64,000 nucleotides of DNA from Nageia nagi (GCA_050084985.1 JBITNC010000001.1:61752001-61816000); one strand, 5' to 3'. Counted from the first letter of the stretch, positions 42,138 to 54,802 are shown. Numbers and translations are program-made. The notes: generated from the sequence alone by a model not told the origin.

Positions 42138-43298
42138 ATTCTTGAGTGATTAAACAAAATGACATAAATGGTTCTAAACACAAACAACATGCAACTTATG
42201 ACAAAAGATTAGGTGATTTTAGCTTAACGACCAAGTTATTATAACATCTACCTTATCTTTCTTTATTTCCAGATCTAATAACCTAAGATGATATCAAACA
42301 ATATTGTTATATGTTGATAAGAGAATCTAAAAACTCCAGTGTGTGCAGTGAGATTCATTTCCTTTCTTAGATCATTTGAGATGAAATATCCTAGAGACAT
42401 CAATAAGCTAGTCTATCCATATGAAACATATAGAGGTCCATAGGAAAGAAGGTCACTAACCAAAATGGACATATCGCCACTCGTAAGGTATGCCCCATTG
42501 CCAGATAGGTTTCCATAGCCCCGATGAGGATTAACCCCTTGATCTCTCTATAACCCAAGAATCTTTGTAGCCCTTTTTCTTTTCTTTTTTTTTTGTCATC
42601 TCTTTTCTCTTTCTTTTTTTTTGTCATCTCTTTTCTCTTTCTTTTTTTTACTATCAAATGATTCTTGGGTTCGAGATGAAGCGAATAATAGGATAGACAC
42701 ATAACTTTCACTCTTAATGTCTCTTAGAATGATTTCATTCAAATTCTCTTCAAATTTTTTTATGTTATAAGTGTTTGGAGTTTATGGATTTTCCCTCAAA
42801 CACAAACTTTATGTTTTTCTATCATCTATGGTATATCATTTCTTTAGGAAAGAAAAGACAAAGTGAATGTGGTGATAACGAGGAGATTATTCTAAAATGA
42901 CCTTTTCACACATTACACATTTACTGGATAACCACTTTTACAATGACATGCAACATATACTTACATCATACAAGGGCAGGGCACCCTATTGCCAAGTGAC
43001 CTCTAGATGTTTCCATCTAGGTAGATTTTATAATTTTATAATTTTTTTTTTGTATTTTATATTTTTTCAAATTTTTAGGGTTTTATAATTTTTCTATTTT
43101 TTGGGATTTTATAATTTTTCTTGGGAACCTATTCAGGATGCGTTCAAATCAAGTCTGAACTGCCTTAGGATTAAATGAGCAATGTGTTGAACTAAACAAA
43201 AAACTAAAATCTAATATCACTTGATTATGATAAATTTCAGGAACATAATAATCTAAGTGTTCGGAAGTCATGGTTTGGGTGATTGAGATGTTTTGTTC
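42138..43298 (-). other. Non-coding 3' interior of D
   Basis: Contains a pyrimidine-rich simple repeat at 42570-42660, where TTTTGTCATCTCTTTTCTCT is nearly duplicated. On the minus strand this gives an artificial Lys/Glu/Arg-rich frame (42400-42711). A T-rich block lies at 43020-43125. No gene is recognisable. Confidence 0.5.
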
Positions 43299-44300
43299 TT
43301 AGTGTTTGAAGGTCAGGTTGTGAGTACAATCAATTATGATTTTACGCTTTTTTGTAGGCCACAAGAGATAGAAATATATCATTAGATCATATTCTGATTT
43401 AGGAGAACACCATAGTTCAAATGCATCGATACAAATAATAACTTGAGATCTATTTATTTGGACATCCCAACCGTAAGATTCGCGTGTATCATAGAATGTC
43501 AAGGCCAATTTTTGTTGAATTTCAATAGGCATGGAAAAGATGTTTGAATATAAAGAAGTAGGAATGTTACGAATAACTTTTATAATTAGATCTTTGTCAT
43601 ACCTACTTTCGAACCCAAGAAGATAATTTCCATTATTCTGTACTCTATGTCCTTTTGATAATTTTTTGATAATCTCATTTCTAACCCTTATTTGATTCAT
43701 CATTGCAAGCTTGGCAATACATTAAGCTTGCCTTTCTTCCAACTTTTGTTTCCTAATTATGGGTCGCATTTGTATGCGAGAGAATCTGTTGATTTGTCTA
43801 TAGTATTATTGTGATGTTCTAGGAGGGAAGGCCACAAACGCATTTGAAAAGTCATAACTCACCCTTTTATGAGGTAAATAAGGTAAAAGTTCATCTATCC
43901 ATTCTAGGTTTTTAATTAATTGTTCAACGCAGTTCGTCCTACCTAAAAGGAGTGAAGACTTCATTAATTGACACCTTATGCTGATCCTCGATATTCCATA
44001 AAGCCATTGTAGACAAAAGGCCATTATTTCTTATGATATTCGTTCCATATATGTGAAATAAATTTGTGGACCTAAATCATATCCAAAGAAAGTGACTTCC
44101 CAACCAGTATTCCTACCACAAAACATATTATATGTTCTTTCATATTGCTCATCAATAGTCAACCATAAATAATTCAAGAGATCCATATCAAATTTATGTT
44201 TCAAATATGTTAATGCGAAGTCACCTAAATATCTAGGCAGTGGAAATCGTACTTGTGGTTGCACGAAGCTACCTTCAGTAGATTCCTTTGCTAGATTCAT
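43299..44300 (-). pseudogene. D extra ORF downstream of integrase, unknown function
   Basis: Three pieces (44031-44300, 43806-44024 and 43299-43703) lie in the same minus-strand frame, together about 330 codons separated by stops. The N-terminal part starts MNLAKESTEGSFVQPQVRFP and includes TYNMFCGRNTGWEVTFFGYD. The C-terminal part includes NGNYLLGFESRYDKDLI and WDVQINRSQVIICIDAFELW. The composition is that of a globular protein, with no signal peptide, membrane segment or known catalytic motif that I can see. It lies in sense after integrase, the position of env-like or accessory ORFs in other plant Ty3 elements, but nothing here indicates an envelope protein. It is unrelated by eye to the B/E accessory region. 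Confidence 0.6.
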
Positions 44301-44409
44301 CTTTCTATATTAAAACTTGACAAATATTAATATTTTATTTATTTATTATTTTAATAATAAAATAAAACAAAGGAAAACTAATGTACACTTTTCCTCCTTT
44401 TTTTATGCA

Positions 44410-45576
44410 TAGAAGGGTCGGAGATGCATGATATTTATAGGTTCACGCTCTTCATTTCCTTCTAAATCTGATAAATGATAAGTTCCCTTACCAAATTGTT
44501 TTCTTAATGATGTATGGTCCTAACCAATTTGGAGCAAACTTATCTCTAAGCTGTCGTTCTAGTCATGAAGTTTGTTGATTTTATTTTAAGACCAAATCAC
44601 CTATTTTGAATTCATGAACTAGAGCCCTTTTATCAAAAGCTCATTTTATTCTCCTCTGATAAACACGCATGTGTTTTAAAGCATTAATACATTTTTTATC
44701 TAAAAGTAATAACTAATCTAAGCGAGTTTGTCTTGCTTCCTCGTCAGCATTTTGCTCACTTAGATTTACTCTAAGGGATGGTATCTCAAGTTCTATGGGT
44801 AGGATGGCTTCTGTTCCATATACTAAAGAGAATGGTGTTGCTCCAATGGGAGTGCACACACTGGTATGATAAGCCCATAAGGCTTTCGGTATTTGCATAT
44901 GCCAATCTTTATGAGAATCATTTACTATTTTTGCTAAGATGTTTCGAATAGTTTTGTTAGTAGCTTCTGCCTGTCCATTACCTTGTGGATCATACGGATT
45001 GGAAAAACTTTGTTTAATGCTATACTTATCACATATATGTTTTACATCCTTATTTTTAAAATTCTTTCCATTATCCATAATTAATTGGTTTGGTATACCG
45101 AATCTACATATAATATAATTTTCTATAAATTCAGCGATTCATGCACCCGCAGTGGAAGTCATGGGAATAGCCTCTACCCATTTAGTAAAATATTCAGTTG
45201 CTATAATGATGAACTTGTGTCCACCAGAGGATGTAGGTGTAATTTATCCTATTAAATCTAAGGCCCATTTAGAGAATGGCCAAAGTGATTGTATAGGATG
45301 TAACTCTTGAGACGGTTGTGAAAATAAATGAGCGTATTGTTGACATTTAAAGTACTTTTTAACATATTCACAACAATCTTTTTCCATAGTAGGCCAATAA
45401 TACCCCATTCGTATTATTCGCTCTACAATTGCAACACCATTAAAATGTCCTCCGCATACTCCATCATGGGTGGAGGATATAGCTTTTCTACTATCATTCC
45501 ATTCGATACATCTAAGTAATATACCATTGAAATTTTGTTGATGCAAGATATCCCCTATCAAACAATATTTAGTCAC
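44410..45576 (-). pseudogene. pol: D integrase
   Basis: The piece 45244-45576 has the zinc-finger region (GVCGGHFNGVAIVERI, YYWPTMEKDCCEYVKK, then YFKCQQ, where the first Cys of the C-x2-C pair is replaced) and the first catalytic Asp (WALDLIG). The piece 44713-45078 has MDNGKNF with the second Asp and GQAEATNKTIRN with the Glu. The C-terminal domain reaches about 44410 (ERQLRDKFAPNWLGPY). All pieces share one frame, interrupted by stops at about 45241 and between 45240 and 45080. The catalytic triad itself is preserved. Confidence 0.88.
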
Positions 45577-45594
45577 TTTGATTTTAAACGCTTA

Positions 45595-46542
45595 TCATGA
45601 TGATTTATTAAGGTTTATAGGAAGAGTTCCAAATTTTAAAAAGTCTATCAATTCCTGGTACCAATTATCTTTATCCGTTACGTCAATATTTAATACACTT
45701 TGTTCTTCATCTTCCTGTTGTAATGATGATTGAGACAATTGAATTATCTCAACTTGAATTGAAGATTTTTTAGGATCTTCTGGGATAAGAGATCCAATAG
45801 AAGCCATAGCATCTGCAAATCTATTAGATGATCTCGGTGCCACTTCTATACTAAATTGATCAAAAGATTTTAATAATTCCTCAACTAACGCTTTATACTT
45901 TTGAAGTAAAGTTTCTTTACATTGATAGACTCCTTTCACTTGATTTATGATGAGTAAAGAATCTCCAATAATCTTAATTCTTTTGAGTTTTAATTTAATA
46001 GCGATTTTCAATGCTAATATCAAAGCTTCATATTCCACATTATTATTAGTACAAGGAAATTTAAGTTTAAATGAATACGGTATAGGGATTCCTTGCAGTG
46101 TTATAAATACAACACCTGCTCCACCACCTTGTTCACATCGAGAACCATCAAAGTGTATTGTCATATCCCACTCGTCGTCGATTTCTACAGGTATTTCAAT
46201 TTCATCTAGTTGAAATATCCCATCATCAAGTAATTCAATGACAAGTGGTTTATTATCTTGTAATGGAGCATCAGTGAGATAGTCAGCAATTACTTGTCCT
46301 TTTATTGATTTTTGTCCAATAAAATGCAAATCAAATTTAGTTAGGTGCATTATCCACTTTGCAGTTCTTGAATTTTGATAGGTTTTATTCATCATATATT
46401 TCAACGGGTCCACTTTAGAGATGACATACGTTGTATGATTTAGCATGTAATGTCTGAGTTTTTTAGTAGCAAAAATTATAGCAAGACATAATTTTTCCAA
46501 ATATATATATTTAATCTCATAGCTCACAAGTGTTCTACTCAA
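45595..46542 (-). pseudogene. pol: D first RNase H end and second (archaeal-type) RNase H
   Basis: A 315-codon open piece. Residues 1-110 are the C-terminal half of the Ty3 RNase H and connection (KLCLAIIFATKKLRHYML, HFIGQKSIKGQVIADYL). Residues of about 125-265 form the second RNase H: MTIHFDGSRCEQGGGAGVVF, CTNNNVEYEALILALKIA, IIGDSLLIINQVKG and RSSNRFADAMAS. The acidic residues of the DG, E and D blocks are present. This is the RT-RNH-aRNH-INT order known for Tat elements. A linker to integrase follows. Confidence 0.88.
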
Positions 46543-46578
46543 GTAATATATAGCTTGCTCTTTATTATATTCATTTTT

Positions 46579-47400
46579 CTAAGCAAGCATTGTTCCTAAG
46601 GCAGTTTCAATAGCAGAAACGTATAACAGAAAGGGTATATCTTTTCTTGGTGGACTTAGTACAGGAGGAGATAATAAATATCTTTTAATTTCATTGAAAG
46701 CATCTTGTTTCTCTTTACCCCAATGATATTCTGTTCCCTTTTTTAATAGTTTTGTAAATGGTTTGTATTTATCCGAAAGTTGAGCTATAAACCTTTTGAT
46801 GGCTTGTAACTTACCTTGTAAACTCTGTAGTTGTTTAAGATTCGTAGGAGGTGGCATATCTACAACCACCTTCACTTTATTAGGATCTATTTCAATTCCT
46901 CGTCGAGACACAATAAATCCTAATAGTTTTCCCGAAGTTACACCAAAAACACACTTTTTTGGATTTAATCTTACTTTATGTTCTAATAATCTATGTAAGA
47001 CTTTAATTAGGTCTTTTCCATGATCTATTCGATGTTTGGATCTAACCAACAAATCATCAACATAATATTCTACTATGTCGTGCATATAATCATGGAATAT
47101 ATAAGTCATAGCCCTTTGATAAGTTGCCCCGACATTCTTTAATCCAAAAGGCATAACCTTATAACAAAAGGTACCCTATGGCATTATAAAAGTCATCTTA
47201 TGTTGATCTTCAGGAGCTATTTTTATTTGATTATAACTGGAAAAGCCGTCCATTAATGATAGCATATCATGTCCTGCTATCGAATCTACCAAGCTATCAA
47301 TGCTAGGTAGAGGGAAATCATCTTTAGGGCAAGCTTTATTAAGATCATAGAAATCTATGCATATTCTTATCTTTCCACTTGGTTTTTTCATAGGTACCAT
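46579..47400 (-). pseudogene. pol: D reverse transcriptase
   Basis: Pieces 47176-47400 and 46579-47154 share one frame. Blocks in order: KKPSGKIRICIDFYDLNKAC, KDDFPLPSIDSLVDSI, LSLMDGFSSYNQI with the first catalytic Asp, MPFGLKNVGATYQRAM, VEYYVDDLLVRS with the YVDD active site, and LLGFIVSRRGIEIDPNKV. The stop between the pieces (TAG at about 47173) sits where relatives have Trp, and the stop at 46576-46578 is TAG at a Gln-compatible position. Both are single transitions. Otherwise the domain is complete. Confidence 0.92.
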
Positions 47401-49540
47401 ATTAGATATCCAATCTGAATAATCTATAGGTTGTATAAATTTGGCTTCTAATAATTTCTAAAGTTCTTTTACCATTAATGCTATAGTAGGATGCATTTTA
47501 TATAATTTCTGTTTAACCGGTTTAGCATCAGACTTTAAGGCTAAATTATGCACTACTAGTTTAGGGTCTATTCCAGGCATGTCTGCATATGACCATGTGA
47601 ATACCTTTTCTCATTCTTTTAATAAGGTTATAATCTCTTCTTGTTCAATCTCCATGAGGTTTTCTCCTAATTGAATTATTTTAGGATTTTGAGGGTCATT
47701 ACTAATATTTATTTCTAAGACCTTTTCAGTAAGCATATGCGACCCTTCTTCTAATTGATTCGGTACCAGTATCCAACCATTATCATTAACGCTATACTCT
47801 TCATCACATTCTTGAACTTGCTTATTCATGCATACTTGATCTTTATAGGAATCAAATATGTAATCTACATTTTTGAATTTGTGTACCAAAGGATTGGGTG
47901 ATATAAGAGAGAAATCGGCAATTACTTCGTCTGTAGGAGTATCGGCTATTATTTTGATTAAATTTTGATTTTCGTTAACTCCATCTATTTGTTCATTATT
48001 TTGATCTTCAACATCATTCTCTTTTATTATAACCATATTTACCAATGGTATATCGAAACATGGACTGATTGATGATTTGACATTTCTATTTATTTTTTCT
48101 TGTATATCATTTGGTGAGCACGAATGGTTCCGGGGTGGCTCAATATTATTTATGAAGAGTGCTTTGACCCCTTCTAAGACATCCATTTCACTTAACTATT
48201 CTTCTCCTATATCAACACTTTCTTGTACTATGGATTCTTTCTCTAGAATCTCTTCATTATAATCCGAATTCTCTTCTTCTAATTTAGTAAAGCTTTTATA
48301 ATCATTTTGATAACCTAATCCCCTTTTATTAATGGGATCTTGATATTGTAATTCAATTACTTCTCGTGGACCTTGTTCATACCGGCCCAATCCTCGTCCT
48401 TGCCAATTACATTTGTGAAAATAGTTTAAGACAAATGTTCTTGAACAAGGCGATAAATATTTCATATCATTATCAAAATTTCCTTTATATGTTTGATTGG
48501 GTATTGTTGACACCGGATCTACTATTCCTGCATATATAAACATGGTCTGATTAGGTGCCTCTCCTAAAGGTACTATTTTTCCAATCACACTAGGTGATTC
48601 AGATACCTTACCCACTTCTTGTAATGAAGGTATATTAAATACCACATCATCTACATCATATTCTCCCATCCCTAAATCCATTAATTTAACTTTTACCGGA
48701 TATGTATTAGATGAATTATTATTAGATGTAGCATTCACTTGTTTTGATGAAGAAGCTCCATATTTTTCGTCTAAAGTCTTAGCAACCCTTTCCCAAATAT
48801 TTTTATCCTGTATGACTATATCACTTTTTTCTTGCATAACATTAAACTGATCCGTATTTTTGTTCATTAATATGGTTGATAAGTTAGGAGAAGGTAATGT
48901 TACTTTGTTTGGATCAAAAATTAAATTACAATGTGAATAAGGATCTGGATCCTTAAACACACAATGAACTTTGTCTTTGTAGATGTATTTTAAACATCCA
49001 TGGTAGGTTGATGGGACACATTGCATTTCTCTAATCCATGGGCATCCTAAAAGAATGCTGTATTGTATAATGTTTCTTTCAATTATATGTAATAAAGTTT
49101 GCACGGTCTTAGCCTCTACTGTAATCGGTAGCACGATTGATCCCAAAATTGAACACATTGCATCATTAAATGCCCTAATTTGTAAAGAAGGAGCTAAGAT
49201 AAGCAAATCTAACAAATTCAAATTTTTATATGCGGCCTCTAAAATTATATTTATGGCTGAACCTTCATCTATCAGAATTCTTTTAAACAATTTCCCATCC
49301 ACTTTACCCATTATATGTAAAGGTGGATCAAGTCCGCCTTGTCCATCATTTTTTAATTTTTCTTATTCATAGAAGGTAATATTAGGTTGTTGAGATATCT
49401 TCAAACTTTCAACTATTGAAATAAAATTATCGGGGTTACTAATATCTACTTGAATTTCTTGTAGAATTTGATTCATAGCTTCCCTATAACTCCCAGACTG
49501 TTGTAATAGCTCAAATAAAGTCATCTTAACCAGAGACATC
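47401..49540 (-). pseudogene. pol: D protease, G-patch and linker to RT
   Basis: The piece 48196-49311 holds a retropepsin-like domain with KRILIDEGSAINIILEAAYK as the active-site loop (D-E-G-S-A instead of D-T-G/S) and YSILLGCPWIREM. A G-patch-type segment follows, WQGRGLGRYEQGPREV, which is common in Tat-type elements. The piece 47611-48186 is an acidic linker (ISNDPQNPKIIQLGENLM). All share the gag-pol frame. The first conserved RT residues upstream of 47400 (FIQPIDYSD) are also visible. Confidence 0.8.
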
Positions 49541-49548
49541 TTTAATTA

Positions 49549-51123
49549 TCATTGAAGAGCACCTTTTATTGAAACCTTAGGTTGTTGTGGAGGAGTTACA
49601 GGTTGTATATTAATTGGATTTGATATCGATTGATTTTTTTGTGGGTTATCCTGTTTATCTTGATATTGTTGTGCTCTTGTAGCTATACCAATCATGTGTA
49701 TTGAATCATCTACAGTCCCTATAAATGGTATATCCTTATCATTGCATGTATAATTCATTTGATTTGGGATAATCGCCACATTGTTAGCCTGATGTGAAGG
49801 TAAGGGATTTTGATATATCCCTAAATTTTGATTTGAAGGCACAACAGGATTATCTACATCTATTTTTCCACTATCTATCAAGTCTTGAATTTTATGCTGT
49901 AAAGTTCAACATCTATTTGTCTTATGTCCCTTTTGTCTATGATAAGCACAAAATTCATTCTCCCTATACCATTTTTTCCCTTTAGCATCAAGATTCTCAG
50001 GTTTTATATCAGGTAAAGCAATCATACCATTATCACATAATTTCTTAAGTATTTCAGATAATGGTTCTGATAATGGGGTGAAATTTCTCTTAGGCTTAGG
50101 TTCTGTGTTTTCTTCGATTTTTGAAGCTTGACCAGAATCTTTCATCATAGCTATTTGATTACTTTGTGGTTGTTTACTAGTGTTCTCATGTTGATTACCC
50201 TTCTTGTATTCCTTCTTCTTAAGCTTTAATTCTCCATCTTGAATTTTAACTCTTTCTATAACTACTACCTGTGCAATAGCTTCTTCAAAAGTCTTATGTT
50301 ATTGAATTTGGAGAACACTAGCTATTGGTCTTAGACAACTTTGACTAAATAATTTAACCAATTCCTCTTGTGGTATTGTATAAGGCATACTAGTAAGTAT
50401 AGCCCACCATCTTGAGATGTAATCTTGTATAGTTTCATCAGAAAATTGTTGTAATCTTGAAAGATCCATAATGGAAGATTTTTCTTTAATATTGATTCTA
50501 AAGTGTTCAAGAAATTGATCAGCCAATTGTTCGAACGTATATAAACTATGTATAGGTAAACCATTATACCAATCCAAAGCTTGACCTGCAAGTGTCATAG
50601 GGAACATATGTAACATCAATGAGTTATCATTGGCTATCTGATAACTAGAAAATGCAAATTTTCTCAAGTGTTCTTTGGGATCTTCTCTTCCTTTAAATGA
50701 TTCTATTTTAGGAAGTTCAAACCTATAAAGTAATTTCTTTTTCAGAACACTTGGATGAATAGGCTCATTACAAATGTTCTTATAATTTAACTTCTTAAGC
50801 CCTTGAATATTCATCTCTCGATTCATAAAATCCTTCATAAAGTCTTCTAATTCCTTGTCAGTTCTTCGACCTTGAGTATGTCTATGATGTCTTCGAGTAT
50901 TTGGATCCTTCTCTAAGATTGATCTTGACATGTGAGACTCATAGTCAGAAGGAAACTCAGATGGTGGTGGGGGCAATATTTTAAGAGGTGACTGATGTCA
51001 TAGACTAGGGATTTTAGGAGGTTCTTGGTATATACTTTTTCTATATAACTCTTTTCCTTTGTAGTCAGGTTGTTTCATTTGCTTTTGAGTTTGTTCCACC
51101 CAACTTTTAATAGAATCTTGCTT
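49549..51123 (-). pseudogene. gag: D gag: capsid and CHHC-type knuckle
   Basis: The piece 50299-50976 contains the retrotransposon gag domain: HLRKFAFSSYQIANDNSLML, GQALDWYNGLPIHSLYTF and DETIQDYISRWWAIL. The next pieces (49906-50148, 49549-49881) carry FCAYHRQKGHKTNRC, a CX2HX4HX4C knuckle in which the second Cys is His, a variant I associate with this type of plant gag. All are in one frame with the coiled-coil leader upstream and pol downstream, so gag-pol was a single ORF. Stops near 50290, 49900 and 49546 inactivate it. Confidence 0.88.
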
Positions 51124-52295
51124 TTATTTATCGTATAATTTTTGTAATTCTAGTTCTTTATCCCTTTCCTTTTGTAACAAAATGGCTATCTCTTTATCCC
51201 TCGCTTCTCGTCTATCTAAGTAAGGATCTCGATATCTCTGTATTTGACTTCCTTCAGGAGTTTCAGGTTTCAAATTTTTAATCTTTTGATATTCCTCCCA
51301 CTGTCTTTGTTTTTCTTTCTCCATATGTAGATGTTGCTCCCTTTTGATTTTTTCCTTTTCTAGTTCTTCAAGTTGTAATTCTCTTAAACGCAGTTGAATC
51401 CCATGCTCTTTATGAAGTCTTTTCTTTTCTTGTTCTAGAAATCCCCTTCTCTCTTTATTTGTTTGTTCTTGTTCTATGAATTTCTTTTTATCCCTAAAAA
51501 GTTTATCTTCCATTTCTTTTAATTTATCTTCTTATTCTTGAATTTTAAGGACTTCATTAATTCTTCTATTTTCTTCCTCTAGGAGATATTGCATCTCCGT
51601 GGCCCTTTTAATCTCATCGGCATATACTTCTGTGAATCTTTGACCCGCTTTCATTTTATATAATCATCTTTGTTCTTTTAGTTCTTCAAAAGAAGGTATC
51701 TCTTCTACTGCAAACTTAGATGTCCTTCTATTTAATCCTCCCTTTGAAGAGTAAGATTTTTCTGTTTGCTTTATTGAAGGAGCTCTTTGAGATAAATTAC
51801 TTGCAGGTATTGATACTTCATTTTTTCCTAATTCGAGAGATTTATGAGAAAGAGGAAGTCCTTCTTTTCTAATCAAAGAGCTGACTATTCGACCATCTGG
51901 TAATTGATGAATGACTCTATCATAGATAACTTTATATAGTTCAATCTCTGGTATCGCTATGGTTCCAACCCGAGATTTATCCTCATCAAAGATGTCTTAG
52001 GAATATCTCTATGATTAGCTAGATGACAATGAATTTCAATTAACTCTTCATCCAACACTTGCATTCTAGACTTAATAATATGATCCTCTATACTTTGTCT
52101 TTGCAATTTAGATTTATCATAATCCCAATCTTTATCTTTACCTTCATGATGACCTACCCATGAATCTACTTCATCTAAAGGAGGTGGCCTCCTAACTGAA
52201 GACTCTATCAAATCCATATTATCTGTATCTATTTCTTGTATTTCAAATGGGTACTCTTGTATTTCCTTAGCAGCCATACTTCTAGTTTGAACCAT
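51124..52295 (-). pseudogene. gag: D gag leader: basic start and coiled coil
   Basis: The probable start is the ATG at 52295 (MVQTRSMAAKEIQEYP), a basic opening typical of plant Ty3 gags, in frame 51957-52388. The piece 51664-51876 and the highly charged helical piece 51124-51513 (LRLRELQLEELEKEKIKREQ) are in the gag-pol frame; the first piece is in another frame, so one indel or a splice lies near 51900-51957. A long Glu/Lys/Arg coiled coil ahead of capsid is unusual in length (about 250 residues). Confidence 0.7.
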
Positions 52296-53629
52296 TATAA
52301 ACAAACACCGTAAAAAGGGAACTTCATTTTTATCTTTTATATTATGTTTTTGAGAAAACAATTTAATACACAAACATCCTACATGCAAATTTACTTCTAA
52401 TGATGTGATTATCTTTTTAACTTCTTCACATATTTTTAATATCTAAGTTAAATGAATGATATGAGTTATTCACTTTTAGTCTTTTAATTTTCCTAATTTG
52501 TTTTGACTAGTCAAGTGTTAAACAAGGTAGGTTGGATAATTCTAAGTAATGTTTACAAGCTTCTATGGCTTTTGGCTTGGTTCTAGAAGAGCCTCCTTTT
52601 TTGACTCCTACCTAAAGGAGAGTCACCTTGGTAGTCACCTCCAAGTGTAACTGGCTCTATGGCTTCAAGTGTGTTATGTCGGTGGGTACAAAGAAGTAAG
52701 AATTAACAGTTGGTAGTGACATCCAACTCGTTAATGTTCAATAATATCCTTTAAGGCCTTACGAAATGCATTTAAACAAGTAAAATACATTTATGCATAC
52801 TACCCTCCCCAACATTCATGTCCATTCAATTATCATATTTTAATGTGATACAATCAAAAGTTTATTTTAAGTGGATCTTGACCTTAATAAACCCCGTTGT
52901 TCCTTTCTAATTATAATGTGATTCATTATCCAACCTCTTAGTGATGTTCATTAACCCCTTCCAGCTATGGAAGTATTATGTGTAGTAAATTTCCAAATAA
53001 GATGTGAATAAATTTTACCTCTTTCACTTAACTTATTTTTTATCACTTAAGATCGCTCGAAGCGCAAAAGTGAGAGCATACTTTGTTAAGTGAAAGTACT
53101 TAGTGTATTCGAATCCACCCAATTCATTAACCTTTTAATGTGATTTGTACTATCCAAAACCCCGATTCATTTTCCTTAAGTTCATTCCAAATTAAGTGTG
53201 ATTCATTTACCTCTTCCAATTATGGAAGTATTATGTGTAGTAAATTGCCTCATCTTACTAGTAAGAGGTCATTAGGTGTAGATAAATTAACCCAATTAAT
53301 GATAGTGTGAATGTGAAAGAAAAGAAAAGTTAATTTACCCCTTCTTATCAAGTCTATTCTGGTCACCTTAGATCGCATGAAGTGCAAAGGGAGAGCATAA
53401 GTAGACAAGATAAAAGCATTAATGTGTACATACCCTTCACCCAAAACATGAAGATAAATACATAACTTCATACATAAAGTAAATTAATAAAAGATATGCA
53501 TTTAACCTTTTCTACCCATTCTTATATGCACTCTAGGCAAAGGAATCACACTCAAAAACATTTTCCCATAATATAATTTTATTTTACTTTTTCAGAAATA
53601 GCAAAAAGAGATAAAATGACCTAGATATG
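52296..53629 (-). other. D 5' leader (untranslated)
   Basis: About 1.3 kb between the primer-site region and gag without a coding signal. It contains two diverged copies of a segment with CTTCCAGCTATGGAAGTATTATGTGTAG-like sequence (about 52958-52990 and 53212-53245), each next to a GATCGC..GAAG.GCAAA block (about 53051 and 53371). This indicates an internal duplication of about 250-320 bp. Confidence 0.5.
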
Positions 53630-53812
53630 AGTCACCAACATTTATACAGAGAACATTGGCATTTAGTGGCAATCACCGATGTTCGATTTCGGTTGCTGGC
53701 ATTTAATGATAGTCATCAATGTTCTAATACAATAATTAGCATTCGATAGTAGTTGTTGGCATTCGATAGCAGTTGCTGGCATTCGATACCAGTCGCTAGT
53801 GTTTCTGCAACA
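53630..53812 (-). repeat. About 21-bp minisatellite array, 5' interior of D
   Basis: About nine units, such as GTTGCTGGCATTCGATAGCA and TCACCGATGTTCGATTTCGG on the plus strand. This is the same motif family as 38650-38787 and as the U3 of the LTRs. The array sits about 140 bp from the inner edge of the 5' LTR, next to the primer-site region. Confidence 0.7.
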
Positions 53813-53950
53813 AATTCCTAAAAAAGCACAGAACTTGAAATTTGAAGTTAATACGTGGAAAAATCTGAAAAACCAGAGCATAGAAAGGTATAATCATAAA
53901 TAAAAAATCTCCCTCTCAATAATGGAGGGGCCCTCCTTCTAGCCCCAGAA

Positions 53951-54797
53951 TGTTGCAATGAAAATTGAGCTGGAATATAGAATAAAATAAAACAAAAATT
54001 ATTCTTCAATCTTCATTGAACCTCAAATTATATAACATAGATAGACATGTTGTAATTGCAAAATGATATTCAATCTCAGTTCAAACTACAATTTTCCCTT
54101 AGACGGGACTTTTACAAATGTTATGTGCCAAAATAAGAGTATTAGATCTCCATTGTTTTGTGGGTTGCTTGCTTCTCTTCTTGATGTAGACAACCTATAA
54201 ATCCTACACACATGCAAAAGATAATAACATCAAAGCATCTATGTATGACAAGCATTAAAATGAAACTAGCATAAAACAATAAAATGTATAAGCTCACAAG
54301 ATTTTGATAGCATTACCCTACTTCAAAATTGGGTTCAATTGGGGTCTTTTTTGATCATCCATATTGCTTTGTATTAGCTTGTATTTATAGATTTTTCAGG
54401 TGAGACGTTCCAAGGCTGGAAAGGGGAAGTGAAGAGCCATCGTAAGTCGTAACTGACCCCCTCTATCCACCTCATCTTGGAATATGAAGCATTCCAACTT
54501 CCTTTTTGATTTTTTATTTACCTGTTGTAGAGTCACCGACGTTTGTATGTCGAATACCAATGATCACCTCAAAACGTCGACGTTCGGTATGGAACGTTGG
54601 TGATTGGTTAATTATATTAAAACGACCACCTACCAGTCAAATTTCATCGAAAAGGGGCCATGTGACCACTCATTTTGCATGCACTCGATGAGAGCTATCC
54701 AATAATGGGATTTCTAAACCTATTTTGTGTTATCACACCAAGTTATGATTATTCTAATGTTTACTTGGTTAAAGAGGGACATTCTTAGGTGTCTACA
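53951..54797 (-). repeat. 5' LTR of element D
   Basis: 847 bp, partner of 37292-38138. The TATA box is at 54382-54389. The interior adjoining it (minus strand from 53950) reads TTCTGGGGCTAGAAGGAGGG, which contains a TGG start but is not the initiator-Met type; I do not assign a tRNA. The right TSD, AAATC, is at 54798-54802. Confidence 0.93.
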
Positions 54798-54802
54798 AAA
54801 TC

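Larger units (their letters stand above)
37292..54797 (-). mobile_element. Element D: Tat-type Ty3/gypsy with dual RNase H, 3' ORF and antisense PMD gene
   Basis: 847-bp LTRs at 37292-38138 and 53951-54797, with a perfect TSD, AAATC, at 37287-37291 and 54798-54802. On the minus strand the order is leader, gag, protease with G-patch, RT, RNase H, second RNase H, integrase and an extra ORF. The last 5 kb before the 3' LTR carries a plus-strand PMD pseudogene. By eye the LTRs differ at about 50 positions (roughly 6%), nearly all transitions. The gag-pol pieces from 51876 down to 44713 all lie in one frame, so decay has been by nonsense changes rather than indels. Confidence 0.93.

Noticed and set aside
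42400-42711. Lys/Glu/Arg-rich minus-strand ORF in D
   Set aside because: It derives from a pyrimidine-rich simple repeat (42570-42660); no conserved sequence around it.
43299-44300. Envelope-like gene in element D
   Set aside because: Position fits, but there is no signal peptide, transmembrane segment or Cys pattern to support an envelope protein.
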